From contig JAAVDM010000053.1 of NCBI GenBank assembly GCA_014801815.1, positions 1 to 41,842 of the forward strand: DNA of 41,842 nt, written 5' to 3'. The notes below the pieces were generated by a model. The model was not told the DNA's origin. It saw nothing but the letters and a program-made list of their open reading frames with translations, and searched no databases. Position 1 is the first letter of the stretch; every line of letters begins with the position of its first letter. The position numbers were made by a program, and so were the translations under genes. The DNA comes from Bacteroides sp. (lineage in GTDB: Bacteria > Bacteroidota > Bacteroidia > Bacteroidales > Muribaculaceae). Positions 1 to 8,089 of this stretch are shown piece by piece.

Positions 1-67
1 TTGTCAATGTTCTCTCTGCGTCCCGGTCACTCTCTCTTTGGAAGAGGTCGTTTCCGTTTTGCGAGTG

Positions 68-99
68 CAAAGTTACAACCGTTTTTGACGCTGTGCAAA
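68..99 (-). promoter_or_regulatory. Leftward promoter for a gene outside the window
   Basis: Read on the minus strand there is a -33 TTTG (96-99), a 20-base spacer and a -7 box TAACTTTG (68-75), a very good match to the Bacteroidetes primary sigma consensus. Transcription would start near base 62 and leave the window to the left, so the first 60 bases are probably the leader of a neighbouring gene. The rest of 1-289 is an AT-rich spacer without a gene that I can see. Confidence 0.7.
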
Positions 100-289
100 T
101 ATTTTTATGTTCTAAAGCATATTTTACCCATTTCAGAGCCGTAATTTATTATCACTTAACGTAATCAATAAATGTTAAAATATGTACATAAATATTAATA
201 CAACAAATTGGAGATAAAAGGGTACCACCGGAGGAGAGATTCGGAGGGAAGTCAGGACAAGAAAACCGAAGTTGGAGAGCTTTAGGGAG

Positions 290-820
290 TCATTTTACTA
301 ACTCGGTAAAAAGGCGGTCAAAGGTATAATCTAATATTGAGAGACCGGCGGCATGAGCAGCAAGAGGTGACGTGGAGTGTGAAGGCGGGGTACTCGCAGA
401 AGGAACGGACGAAGTAGAAGAGGAAGAAGAGCCGGAGGGTAAGAGCGAAGCGGTGGGAGGGAGGTAGGCGATACCGGGATGGGATGGGGAGGTCTGGAGA
501 CAGGCGCTCTTAGCCGCGACAAGCCAGCGGTAGCGTTCTTCAACGGGGCTGTCGGCAAAGGGAACACCGGAGCGTTCGAACAACTGTAGCTGGTGACGCA
601 GACGTTCGAGGTTTACACGGGGGTCAAAGGCAGTAAGGCGTTTCGGGTCGAGATATATGGCACAACGTAGCCAGCGGCGGCGCTTACACATCATCAGCAG
701 ACCGACGTTGATAAATTCCTCGCGCTCCACACGCGGCACATAGCGTATCACAGCATATTCATACAGGAGGTTATCGGGAGTGACATTATCGGAGGGGACA
801 CTACACATCTGCTTAGTCAT
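290..820 (-). CDS. DUF3037 family protein, partner of the HipA-like kinase
   Basis: 176 residues. Residues 20-45 (YEYAVIRYVPRVEREEFINVG) match the DUF3037 opening motif, and 162-176 fits the usual C-terminal helix of that family. Biochemical function is unknown. The family is typically found next to a HipA-like kinase gene, as here, where the kinase ends 32 bases upstream on the same strand. Between the two conserved parts lies a Ser/Thr/Pro-rich stretch (about 111-158, with a run of serines at 130-138) that looks like an inserted flexible linker. The start at 820 is favoured because the duplicated start-like sequence at 839 gives only 8 codons before a stop. It is the last gene of the three-gene unit. 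Confidence 0.82.
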   Translation of the reverse strand: MTKQMCSVPSDNVTPDNLLYEYAVIRYVPRVEREEFINVGLLMMCKRRRWLRCAIYLDPKRLTAFDPRVNLERLRHQLQLFERSGVPFADSPVEERYRWLVAAKSACLQTSPSHPGIAYLPPTASLLPSGSSSSSTSSVPSASTPPSHSTSPLAAHAAGLSILDYTFDRLFTELVK

Positions 821-841
821 GGGAATAATGCTTAGTCATGG
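811..841 (-). repeat. Duplicated start-codon segment ahead of the DUF3037 gene
   Basis: The 12-mer GCTTAGTCATGG occurs at 811-822 and again at 830-841, with a 19-base period. On the minus strand each copy holds ATG ACT AAG. The upstream ATG (839) opens an 8-codon frame whose TAA overlaps the first codons of the DUF3037 gene. This could be a recent small duplication that displaced the start, or a translational coupling element. Confidence 0.6.
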
Positions 842-852
842 AAAAAACGTGG

Positions 853-1638
853 TCAGCGATTCAGGAGAGAGCGCTCCTGTTTGGCACGTTCCACAAACGG
901 ACGGGTATTAGCCAGACGGCCGGTGAGAAAACGGCGGTAAGTTTCACGGTGTTCAGCAGCCGTAATACCACTCTCAGGCTCATCGAGCCAGCTCTCGGGT
1001 ATAAGGTCGACTATCTTTGACAAAGTGCGCGGTGTGATAGCCTGACGCATCAGGCTGTCGGCCTCATCAAGACGAGTAGCCAAAGGCAGCAGCGCATGAT
1101 GACGTATATACGGGAACGGGTCAGCGATAGCCTCCTCGACAGGACGCCACGAATGATGAAAATAAAGCGCGGCACCGTGATCGATAAGCCACACCTCACC
1201 GTTCCAATTCATCATGTTCGGATTGAGTCGGCTGCGGTCCACATTAGTCAGGAAAGAATCAAGCCACACTAGCTTAGAAGCCGTAAGCGGGTCAATAGTA
1301 TTTACGGCAGGGTCAAAAGTTGTGGCACGGTCAAGAAAATGAAGACCCAGATTTAGTCCCTCCGACTTGCGTAGCAACTCCTGTATCTCAACATCCGGTT
1401 CGGTGATACCGAAAAGATGATCAAGGTCAAGCAATACAAGTTCGGGCACCTTGAACTTAAAAGCCTTCGCCACAAGACCACCGACAAGCTCGGCTATTAG
1501 ACTCTTGGCACCGTGACCGGCTCCGAGCAGCTTGACAGCATACCGGAAGCCATCGTCGGCCTCGCCGAGAGCAGGCAGTGAACCTCCCTCGCGCAGAGGT
1601 ACGATATAACGCATAAGTTTCTGACGGCGTAATTCCAT
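853..1638 (-). CDS. HipA-like kinase domain protein
   Basis: 261 residues, cytosolic. The kinase signatures are visible in order: a lysine in YAVKLLG (K36), likely for ATP; a catalytic-loop-like segment NVDRSRLNPNMM (133-143) with D135 and N139; and LIDHGAAL (151-158), whose D153 would be the metal-binding aspartate. This resembles the short HipA-like kinases that pair with DUF3037, not full-length HipA, which is about 440 residues. No HipB-type DNA-binding antitoxin gene is next to it. The start lies 4 bases after the stop of the channel gene, so the two are almost certainly cotranscribed. The kinase fold is well supported; the substrate and any toxin role are unknown. Confidence 0.8.
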   Translation of the reverse strand: MELRRQKLMRYIVPLREGGSLPALGEADDGFRYAVKLLGAGHGAKSLIAELVGGLVAKAFKFKVPELVLLDLDHLFGITEPDVEIQELLRKSEGLNLGLHFLDRATTFDPAVNTIDPLTASKLVWLDSFLTNVDRSRLNPNMMNWNGEVWLIDHGAALYFHHSWRPVEEAIADPFPYIRHHALLPLATRLDEADSLMRQAITPRTLSKIVDLIPESWLDEPESGITAAEHRETYRRFLTGRLANTRPFVERAKQERSLLNR

Positions 1639-1642
1639 AATA

Positions 1643-2587
1643 TTATGACTGTGCAGGGTCTGAAGAAGCTATCTTGGTAAGCGCGGTTTCTATCTGACGA
1701 GCCAATGTAGCATTAGCCTTTATATAATAATAAAGGTCAGCTACGGAATCAAGGCTGTCACCCTTACGTGTGGCAGGGACATCGGAAGAAGCAATTTTGT
1801 CGGCCACATGCTGTGCCGCGTCCTTACCGCTGGCCGGCATAAGCGCCTCGGCACCGGCTGAAAGACGGTCGGACGAAGTGAACATCTGACTGTTGGCCAC
1901 AAAAGTAAAACAAGACTCAAGCAATTCGGGCCATAATTCTAGGTCAACACGTGTCTGAAGCGAATCAAGGCAGAGGCTTGTGCGGTGGGCACTGCGCAAC
2001 AGACCCTCGACCGCAGGACGATTCTCAAGGTCAGACGGCAAATGAGAAGGTTTGTAAAGGTCGGCCATATCACTGAAACTGAAATCAGGATTGAATTTAC
2101 TGTCGGCTTTACGCGCACTAAGCGGAGTAGTAACAGCATAACAGTAAGCCATAAAATTATTAAGGCAGTGCATCACCACAGGTATAGTCTTCTTGAGTTT
2201 GTCGGTCTCCTGAGCTTCATGCAGTTTACGCTGACGTTCAAGCTCGGAAGTGACATCTATTTCTGACTTCATCGAACCCACAGCATTCAGGAAGAAGCCT
2301 AATATGACAAGACCGCACATAACCTCAACGGCTGTGACAGCCTGAGCGCCGGCATGAGCGGGAGTATAGTCACCGAAACCCAGAGTTGTAATAGTCACTA
2401 TACTATAATAAAGCCACGAACCATAGTCAACCCCTCCCCCATCGGGTATACGGAACTGACCGTCGGGCAAAGCCCAGTATATAAGAGCAAAAAAAGGCAT
2501 CAAACCTATGTAGATGCATATCCATACTAACGGACGCACGTTTGACACCACATGAAACAGATGGCGGATTCGGTCGGACAAACTCAT
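1643..2587 (-). CDS. Two-helix potassium channel-like protein with an unknown C-terminal domain
   Basis: 314 residues. There is a first membrane helix at about 20-40, a pore loop ending in a potassium selectivity-filter-like sequence TTLGFGD (67-73), and a second helix at about 81-105: the Ion_trans_2 layout. The remaining 200 residues are soluble, begin with a charged helical stretch (110-135) and do not match RCK/TrkA or any other regulator domain I recognise. This is the first gene of the unit with the HipA-like kinase and DUF3037. A channel feeding into a kinase pair is unusual; the cytoplasmic domain could sense a ligand or contact the kinase, but that is inference. I see no consensus -7 box in 2588-2742. 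Confidence 0.8.
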   Translation of the reverse strand: MSLSDRIRHLFHVVSNVRPLVWICIYIGLMPFFALIYWALPDGQFRIPDGGGVDYGSWLYYSIVTITTLGFGDYTPAHAGAQAVTAVEVMCGLVILGFFLNAVGSMKSEIDVTSELERQRKLHEAQETDKLKKTIPVVMHCLNNFMAYCYAVTTPLSARKADSKFNPDFSFSDMADLYKPSHLPSDLENRPAVEGLLRSAHRTSLCLDSLQTRVDLELWPELLESCFTFVANSQMFTSSDRLSAGAEALMPASGKDAAQHVADKIASSDVPATRKGDSLDSVADLYYYIKANATLARQIETALTKIASSDPAQS

Positions 2588-2742
2588 ATCTTTTCGTTTT
2601 TAATATTGTAATTTATATAAAAGCAACAGGCGGAGAGCCGCGTACAGTCCTCCGTCTATTACAACACCTCAACGCGGTGTTTTGTTAGTCTATGTGTCTG
2701 TCCGTTATGAGGATTGATTACTATGTCCGAACAGAATACAAT

Positions 2743-3555
2743 TCACATAGTATAAGCATTGAATCCACCGTCAACTACAGCTATGGTACCGGTCACAAAA
2801 GCGGAAGCGTCACTAATCAGATACTGTATTGTGCCGCACAGTTCCTCGGGACGGCCGAAGCGTTTGAAAGGTGTCTGCCTTATAACATCGGCACCGCGTT
2901 CAGTCAGACTGCCGCCCTCATTAGTAAGCAAGCGACGGTTCTGATTGGTGATAAAGAAACCGGGAGCTATGGCATTGACACGTATGCCGCTACCGAATTT
3001 AGCAGCAACCTCATTGGCGAGGAAAGCTGTGAAATTGGATATACCGGCTTTGGCAGCCGAATATCCGGCCACACGTGACAGAGGTCTGAAAGCAGCCATC
3101 GACGAAAAATTGACTATCGTACCCTGCCCCTGTTTCACCATAGGGTGCAGAAATACCTGCGTCGGAAGCACCGTACCCGTGAGATTAAGATTGAGCACAC
3201 GCTCAAACTCATCTATACTGACATCGAAGAATGTCGAACCGGGTGGTATTACAGCACCGGGCATATTGCCGCCGGCAGCATTGAGCAATGAATCCACACG
3301 TCCGTAGGTGTCGAGGACGGTGCGGCAGGCAGCCTCCATATCACTCTGCGAAAGCACATCACCGTGTACGAATATCGCTTCTCCACCGTCACGGCGTATA
3401 TCAGCCGCAATCGCTTCACCTTCAGCCTCACGGCGTCCTATGACAGTGATTCGCGCACCCTGCGTGGCCAGATAACGGGCTATACAATCGCCCAACACAC
3501 CTGTACCGCCGGTTATAACCACACTCTTGTCTTTGACTGAGAATAGCTCGTTCAT
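2743..3555 (-). CDS. SDR-family oxidoreductase, probable D-mannonate oxidoreductase (fructuronate reductase type)
   Basis: 270 residues, a classical short-chain dehydrogenase. The dinucleotide-binding motif TGGTGVLG is at 15-22 and NAAG at 92-95; catalytic Ser is at 151/152, with Y165 and K169 in YSAAK. The insertion after NAAG (GNMPGAVIPPGSTFFDVS) and the NAIAPGFFITNQNRRLL segment (194-210) are features I associate with the SDR mannonate oxidoreductases, which interconvert D-fructuronate and D-mannonate in hexuronate breakdown. No uxuA or uronate isomerase is next to it, so the substrate is tentative. The SDR fold itself is certain. Confidence 0.85.
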   Translation of the reverse strand: MNELFSVKDKSVVITGGTGVLGDCIARYLATQGARITVIGRREAEGEAIAADIRRDGGEAIFVHGDVLSQSDMEAACRTVLDTYGRVDSLLNAAGGNMPGAVIPPGSTFFDVSIDEFERVLNLNLTGTVLPTQVFLHPMVKQGQGTIVNFSSMAAFRPLSRVAGYSAAKAGISNFTAFLANEVAAKFGSGIRVNAIAPGFFITNQNRRLLTNEGGSLTERGADVIRQTPFKRFGRPEELCGTIQYLISDASAFVTGTIAVVDGGFNAYTM

Positions 3556-3744
3556 GGTATTATTGTCTTGTTTAGTTTTCAGTTTCCTATTAATGAATCA
3601 CTTCCGCCATCATGAAAAGCACTACGGGCGAGAGTGATAACAAGCCCCACCCGTTGCTGTATACCATGCGGATGGAGCAGTGTCAGAAATTTTATCCACA
3701 AGTCAGTTGTTTTTGATGAGGGCTTAAGAAGTATGAGCGGACTG

Positions 3745-3771
3745 CAAAATTAATAAAATTTGCTAACTTTG
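3745..3771. promoter_or_regulatory. Back-to-back divergent -7 boxes
   Basis: On the minus strand TAATTTTG (3745-3752) fits a -7 box for the SDR gene and predicts a leader of about 180 nt. On the plus strand TAACTTTG (3764-3771) is a perfect -7 box for the transporter gene, but it ends only 4 bases before the ATG at 3776, so the transcript would start at or next to the start codon. I see no clear -33 element for either. Confidence 0.55.
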
Positions 3772-3775
3772 CGGC

Positions 3776-5437
3776 ATGGATTGGTTTCAGAATCTTTTCA
3801 CACAGCACTCGGCCGTACAGGCTGTGTCGCTGTTATCGGTAATCATCGCTATCGGTCTCGGCCTCGGCAAGCTCAGAGTAGCCGGAATATCGCTCGGTGT
3901 TACCTTCGTGTTCTTTACCGGTATTCTCGCAGGCCATCTCGGATTTTCGATTGACGAACAGATGCTGGTCTATGCCGAGAATTTCGGTCTTGTACTGTTC
4001 GTTTACGAACTTGGTCTGAAAGTAGGCCCCGGTTTCTTCAGTTCGTTCCGTTCAGGAGGCATACGTCTCAACAGCATCGGATTGGGGCTGGTGCTTGCAG
4101 GCGCCGCGTTCACCGTAGCTCTCAGCTATGCTTTCGGAGTGCCTATGTCGGATATGGCAGGTATAATGTGCGGTGCCACCACCAACACCCCGGCTCTCGG
4201 CGCAGCGCAACAAGCACTGCAGCAGCTCGGTGTCGACGCCAACGGCGCGGCCCTAAGCTGTGCCGTCACTTATCCGCTCGGAGTAGTAGGCGTCATCATC
4301 GCTCTGGTAGTACTGCGTAAGGTTCTGGCCCGGCCGGCCGACCTGCAGGCACATCCTCACGACGATGCCGACCATACGTTTGTGGCCGAGTTCGCTATCT
4401 CAAACCCGGCACTTTTCGGACTTACCATAAAGGATATACGCCGCTCGTCAGGTGCCAAGTTCGTTATCTCGCGTCTGTGGCGCAACGGTCAGGTAAGTAT
4501 CCCCGGCCCTGACGCCAAGCTGGAGCAAGGAGACCATGTACTGGCTGTCTGCAATGACAACGAGGTTAAGGCACTGACCGTAATCTTCGGCGAACGTCTG
4601 CACAAGGATTGGAATAAATCAGACATCGACTGGAATTCGGTTGATAAGGAACTGGTGTCACAGAAAGTGGTCATAAGTCGGCCCGGTCTGAACGGCAAGC
4701 GTCTCGGCGCCCTGAAACTGCGCAATCAGTATGGTGTCAATATCAGCCGTGTGTCACGTGCCGGGACACGACTGCTGGCTACACCGGGACTTGTGCTGCA
4801 GCTCGGCGACCGCCTCACAATAGTGGGTGAGGCCGAAGCCGTCAAACGTGTAGCCGACCTTCTGGGTAATTCGGTAAGTGACCTCAAGGACCCCAATCTG
4901 GCGGCTATATTCATAGGTATGGTTCTCGGTCTGATATTAGGTTCGATACCCATACTCATACCGGGCATATCGACACCTATCAAGCTCGGTCTCGCAGGCG
5001 GCCCGATTGTAGTCGGCATACTTATGGGACGATTCGGTCCACAGATGCACCTTGTCACCTATACCACGCGCTCGGCCAACCTCATGTTGCGCGGCATCGG
5101 ACTCTCGCTCTATCTCGGCTGTCTCGGCCTGCAGGCAGGCGGCTCATTTATCGAGACAATCATGCGGGCAGAAGGTCTGCTCTGGGTAGCGCTCGGATTC
5201 ATTATTACTCTTGTGCCCACACTGCTTGTAGCATGGGCAGCTATGAGGCTATGGCATCTCGATTATGCAACAGCCTCCGGTATGGCCTGCGGTGCTATGG
5301 CCAACCCTATGGCATTGAATTATGCCAACGACAACTGTGAGGGTGATGATGCTGCCGTAGCCTACGCTACTGTCTATCCGCTTTCAATGTTCGCAAGAGT
5401 AGTGGTAGCACAGCTGTTGGTGCTAATCTTCGTATAG
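3776..5437 (+). CDS. AspT/YidE/YbjL-type putative transporter with two RCK_C domains
   Basis: 553 residues. The layout is membrane helices (about 5-190), a cytoplasmic middle with two RCK_C/TrkA_C domains (about 205-290 and 295-370), and a second membrane block (375-553). This is the architecture of the YidE/YbjL and aspartate-alanine exchanger (AspT) family. Duplicated glycine-rich signatures are visible at the matching place in each half (GIMCGATTNTPALG and ASGMACGAMANPMALNY). The substrate is unknown for most members; a carboxylate or amino acid is the family expectation. The ATG at 3776 is the only early methionine in frame, and the predicted promoter touches it. Confidence 0.88.
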   Translation: MDWFQNLFTQHSAVQAVSLLSVIIAIGLGLGKLRVAGISLGVTFVFFTGILAGHLGFSIDEQMLVYAENFGLVLFVYELGLKVGPGFFSSFRSGGIRLNSIGLGLVLAGAAFTVALSYAFGVPMSDMAGIMCGATTNTPALGAAQQALQQLGVDANGAALSCAVTYPLGVVGVIIALVVLRKVLARPADLQAHPHDDADHTFVAEFAISNPALFGLTIKDIRRSSGAKFVISRLWRNGQVSIPGPDAKLEQGDHVLAVCNDNEVKALTVIFGERLHKDWNKSDIDWNSVDKELVSQKVVISRPGLNGKRLGALKLRNQYGVNISRVSRAGTRLLATPGLVLQLGDRLTIVGEAEAVKRVADLLGNSVSDLKDPNLAAIFIGMVLGLILGSIPILIPGISTPIKLGLAGGPIVVGILMGRFGPQMHLVTYTTRSANLMLRGIGLSLYLGCLGLQAGGSFIETIMRAEGLLWVALGFIITLVPTLLVAWAAMRLWHLDYATASGMACGAMANPMALNYANDNCEGDDAAVAYATVYPLSMFARVVVAQLLVLIFV

Positions 5438-5473
5438 AGCTTCGCAGAGTTTAAGCATATCATGTAATTTTTA

Positions 5474-5481
5474 TAATTTTC
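5474..5481 (+). promoter_or_regulatory. Candidate -7 box for the bioB operon
   Basis: TAATTTTC is one mismatch from TAnnTTTG and lies 69 bases before the bioB ATG. It would give a leader of about 55 nt that contains the hairpin at 5511-5530. No convincing -33 element is seen, so this is a moderate call. Confidence 0.4.
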
Positions 5482-5510
5482 CTCTTCTCCGACACGTTAA
5501 ATATCATAGG

Positions 5511-5530
5511 GACTCCCACCGTTGGGAGTC
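5511..5530 (+). promoter_or_regulatory. Hairpin or palindromic operator just before bioB
   Basis: GACTCCCA, CCGT, TGGGAGTC forms a perfect 8-bp stem with a 4-base loop. It ends 12 bases before the bioB ATG at 5543. There is no T-run after it, so it is not a standard terminator. It sits where it could block ribosome entry or bind a repressor. It does not resemble the BirA biotin operator consensus that I know. Confidence 0.5.
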
Positions 5531-5542
5531 ACATACTACATC

Positions 5543-6517
5543 ATGCAAGACAACAACGATTTCCTCAGTCTGATAACCGAACGCGTCCTTGACGGAGGCG
5601 AAGTAAGTCATGCCGAAGCTGTGCGTCTGGCCTCATGGCCGGATCTTGACGCTCTGTGCGATGCGGCCGACCGTATCTGCCGGGCAACACAGTCATCACA
5701 GATTGACAGCTGCTCCATAGTCAATGCTCGCAGCGGTATGTGCGGTGAGGACTGCAAATGGTGTGCGCAGGCCACCCGTCATCATACAGGGTGCGCCACC
5801 TATAACTTTATTAATCCCGACGAGGTCATGCACCATGCCCACCGCAATGAAAGCGAAGGCATAGGCCGCTTCTCGCTTGTCACCAGCGGGCGTGCCGTCT
5901 CAAAGCGTGACCTGACAAAATTCTGTGACCTTTACCGTCGCCTCACAGAAGAAACAGACCTCTATCTGTGTGCCTCTATGGGTCTGCTCGACGATGAAGC
6001 CATGCAAATGCTGGCCGAAGCCGGTGTGCGCCGCTATCACTGCAATATGGAAACCTGCGAAGAACACTTCGCCACTCTCTGCACCACCCACACACCTGCC
6101 GACAAACGTGCCACCATAGCAGCCGCCCGCCGTGCCGGTATGGAAGTCTGCTCCGGAGGTATCATCGGCATGGGCGAAACAATGGAACAGCGCGTTGACT
6201 TCGCCCTACAGCTGCGGGACCTCAACGTTGACTCGGTGCCTATCAATATTCTCAATCCCATTCCCGGCACACCGCTTGAGAACATACCCCTCATCAGCGA
6301 AGAAGATATAATACGCACGGCAGCCATGTTCCGCTTCGTACTGCCCCGACAGTCGATACGCTTTGCCGGAGGCCGTATGCGTCTCTCCGATGCCTCAATG
6401 TCGCGGATGCTGCGCGGCGGCGTCAACGGTGTCCTGATGGGCGACATGCTTACCACCGTCAGCAATCAGATAGCCGACGACCGCCGACTCTTCGCCCGCA
6501 CCGGCTGGGACTTCTGA
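5543..6517 (+). CDS. bioB: Biotin synthase
   Basis: 324 residues from the ATG at 5543; a TTG at 5522 would add 7 residues but lies inside the hairpin. It is a radical-SAM enzyme that inserts sulfur into dethiobiotin, the last step of biotin synthesis. The SAM cluster motif CxxxCxxC is at C67, C71, C74 (MCGEDCKWCAQ). Residues matching E. coli C128 (C143, YLCASMG), C188 (C203, EVCSGGI) and R260 (R273, IRFAGGR) are present. The position of E. coli C97 appears to be a serine (S111, RFSLVTSGR), so the auxiliary cluster must be ligated differently; C167 in YHCNMET is an additional cysteine nearby. No other biotin gene is adjacent. Confidence 0.93.
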   Translation: MQDNNDFLSLITERVLDGGEVSHAEAVRLASWPDLDALCDAADRICRATQSSQIDSCSIVNARSGMCGEDCKWCAQATRHHTGCATYNFINPDEVMHHAHRNESEGIGRFSLVTSGRAVSKRDLTKFCDLYRRLTEETDLYLCASMGLLDDEAMQMLAEAGVRRYHCNMETCEEHFATLCTTHTPADKRATIAAARRAGMEVCSGGIIGMGETMEQRVDFALQLRDLNVDSVPINILNPIPGTPLENIPLISEEDIIRTAAMFRFVLPRQSIRFAGGRMRLSDASMSRMLRGGVNGVLMGDMLTTVSNQIADDRRLFARTGWDF

Positions 6518-6564
6518 CCCGGTGCCTCTTGTAATAACTATAACCTCAACCATAAACAACCCCA

Positions 6565-7110
6565 ATGCCCTCTCCATCTATTTATCGTCTCGCCGCTCAC
6601 GCCGGCCTTCCCATAGGTCTTCTTCTGACCTTTATGTCAGCCTGTATGTTACTCAGCATACACTACCCCTCTCTTCCGCTGGCACTTGTCGGCACCATAC
6701 TCATACCGGTATGTCTCCTCACATATATGCGCCGCATTTCAGTGCGTCTGCCGATGTACAACAAATTTGTACCCATGTGGCTTTTCGCCATGTACTCCAT
6801 CATTTTCGGCACGCTGATATGCACTCTCCTCTCAGCCCTGTACGTCATCTTCATAGAGCCGGACTTTATCAACGTCTACCTTGACACAACTATGGCCCAG
6901 CTCAATGAAAACCTCACAGGTGAACTTCAACAGGCACACCAGCGCAACCTCGAACTCATCAACATGGCCCGCGAACGACATCTTCTCCCCTCACCTCTTG
7001 AGTTTATCTCCTCCTTAGCATGGAGCACAGCTTTCTTCGGCACGTTACTCTCCATTCCTCTCGCACTAATAACGGTGCGTCGCCGACGTGTGGCCGGCAA
7101 TATTCTCTGA
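6565..7110 (+). CDS. DUF4199-type four-helix membrane protein
   Basis: 181 residues with hydrophobic helices at about 13-30, 38-55, 70-95 and 147-168, and a polar, mostly helical extramembrane stretch between the third and fourth (about 100-145, rich in Gln, Glu and Arg). The size, the topology and the position directly upstream of a family 2 glycosyltransferase fit DUF4199 proteins of Bacteroidetes. Function is unknown. It lies 47 bases after bioB and 25 bases before the glycosyltransferase, in the same direction, so it is probably cotranscribed and may assist that enzyme. Confidence 0.72.
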   Translation: MPSPSIYRLAAHAGLPIGLLLTFMSACMLLSIHYPSLPLALVGTILIPVCLLTYMRRISVRLPMYNKFVPMWLFAMYSIIFGTLICTLLSALYVIFIEPDFINVYLDTTMAQLNENLTGELQQAHQRNLELINMARERHLLPSPLEFISSLAWSTAFFGTLLSIPLALITVRRRRVAGNIL

Positions 7111-7135
7111 CCCCTGACCCACTCTTCCAAGCCCT

Positions 7136-8089
7136 ATGGATATTTCTGTCATCATACCCTTGTATAACGAGGAGGAATCACTGCCCGAACTCACCAACTG
7201 GATAAGCCGGGTCATGCGTGACAACGGTTTCTCATACGAGATAATATTTGTCAACGACGGTTCGACTGATGGTTCTCTGCGGGTCATAAAGGAACTTACC
7301 ACCACCGACCCGGAACACATACACGCCATCTCTTTCTCACGCAACTACGGTAAGTCGCCCGCACTCAACTGCGGGTTCAGGCGTGCTACCGGTGATGTAG
7401 TCATAACTATGGATGCCGACCTGCAGGACAGTCCGGACGAAATTCCGGAACTCTACCGTATGATAACAGCCGAGGGTTATGACCTTGTGTCGGGCTGGAA
7501 GAAAAAACGTTATGATCCGCTCTCGAAGACCATACCTACCAAACTCTTCAATGCCACTGCACGCCGTGTCAGCGGCATACACAATCTACACGATTTCAAC
7601 TGCGGACTCAAAGCCTACCGCAACGATGTTGTGAAGCATATCGAGGTCTACGGTGACATGCACCGCTATATTCCCTATCTGGCAAAAAACGCCGGTTACA
7701 AGAAAATAGGTGAAAAAGTGGTGCAGCACCGGCCCCGTAAATACGGTCAGACCAAATTCGGACTCGACCGCTTCGTAAACGGCTATCTCGATTTGGGCAC
7801 ACTCTGGTTTCAGTCTAAATTCGGCGTCAAACCCATGCACATCTTCGGTCTATTCGGTTCGCTGATGTTTCTGTTGGGATTTGTGGCTGTCTGTGTGGTA
7901 CTGATTCTGAAGATTATCAGTCTATGTTCGGACTCGTACCATTTCTACGTCACAAATTCGGTCTACTTCTACCTCTCGCTGGCAGCTATGGTGATGGGGC
8001 TTCAGTTCTTTCTCACAGGTTTCATCGGTGAGCTTATAGCCCGTAATGCTCCCGAACGTAACAATTACCTTATCTCCGAACAATGGTGA
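7136..8089 (+). CDS. Family 2 glycosyltransferase with a membrane anchor (DPM1/GtrB/ArnC type)
   Basis: 317 residues. The GT-A nucleotide-binding start ISVIIPLYNEEESLPEL is followed by VNDGSTDGS (D41) and the metal-binding DAD motif at 93-95 in TMDADLQDSPDEIP. The FNCGLKAYR and GDMHRYIP segments are typical of polyprenyl-phosphate sugar transferases. Two C-terminal membrane helices (about 236-262 and 278-305) place it at the inner membrane, where such enzymes load a sugar from a nucleotide donor onto undecaprenyl phosphate. The sugar cannot be told from sequence. The end overlaps the start of the DUF6452 lipoprotein by 7 bases. Confidence 0.9.
   Translation: MDISVIIPLYNEEESLPELTNWISRVMRDNGFSYEIIFVNDGSTDGSLRVIKELTTTDPEHIHAISFSRNYGKSPALNCGFRRATGDVVITMDADLQDSPDEIPELYRMITAEGYDLVSGWKKKRYDPLSKTIPTKLFNATARRVSGIHNLHDFNCGLKAYRNDVVKHIEVYGDMHRYIPYLAKNAGYKKIGEKVVQHRPRKYGQTKFGLDRFVNGYLDLGTLWFQSKFGVKPMHIFGLFGSLMFLLGFVAVCVVLILKIISLCSDSYHFYVTNSVYFYLSLAAMVMGLQFFLTGFIGELIARNAPERNNYLISEQW

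Noticed and set aside
853..1638. Classical HipBA toxin-antitoxin pair
   Set aside because: The kinase is short (261 residues), and no HipB-type helix-turn-helix gene is adjacent; the partner is DUF3037.
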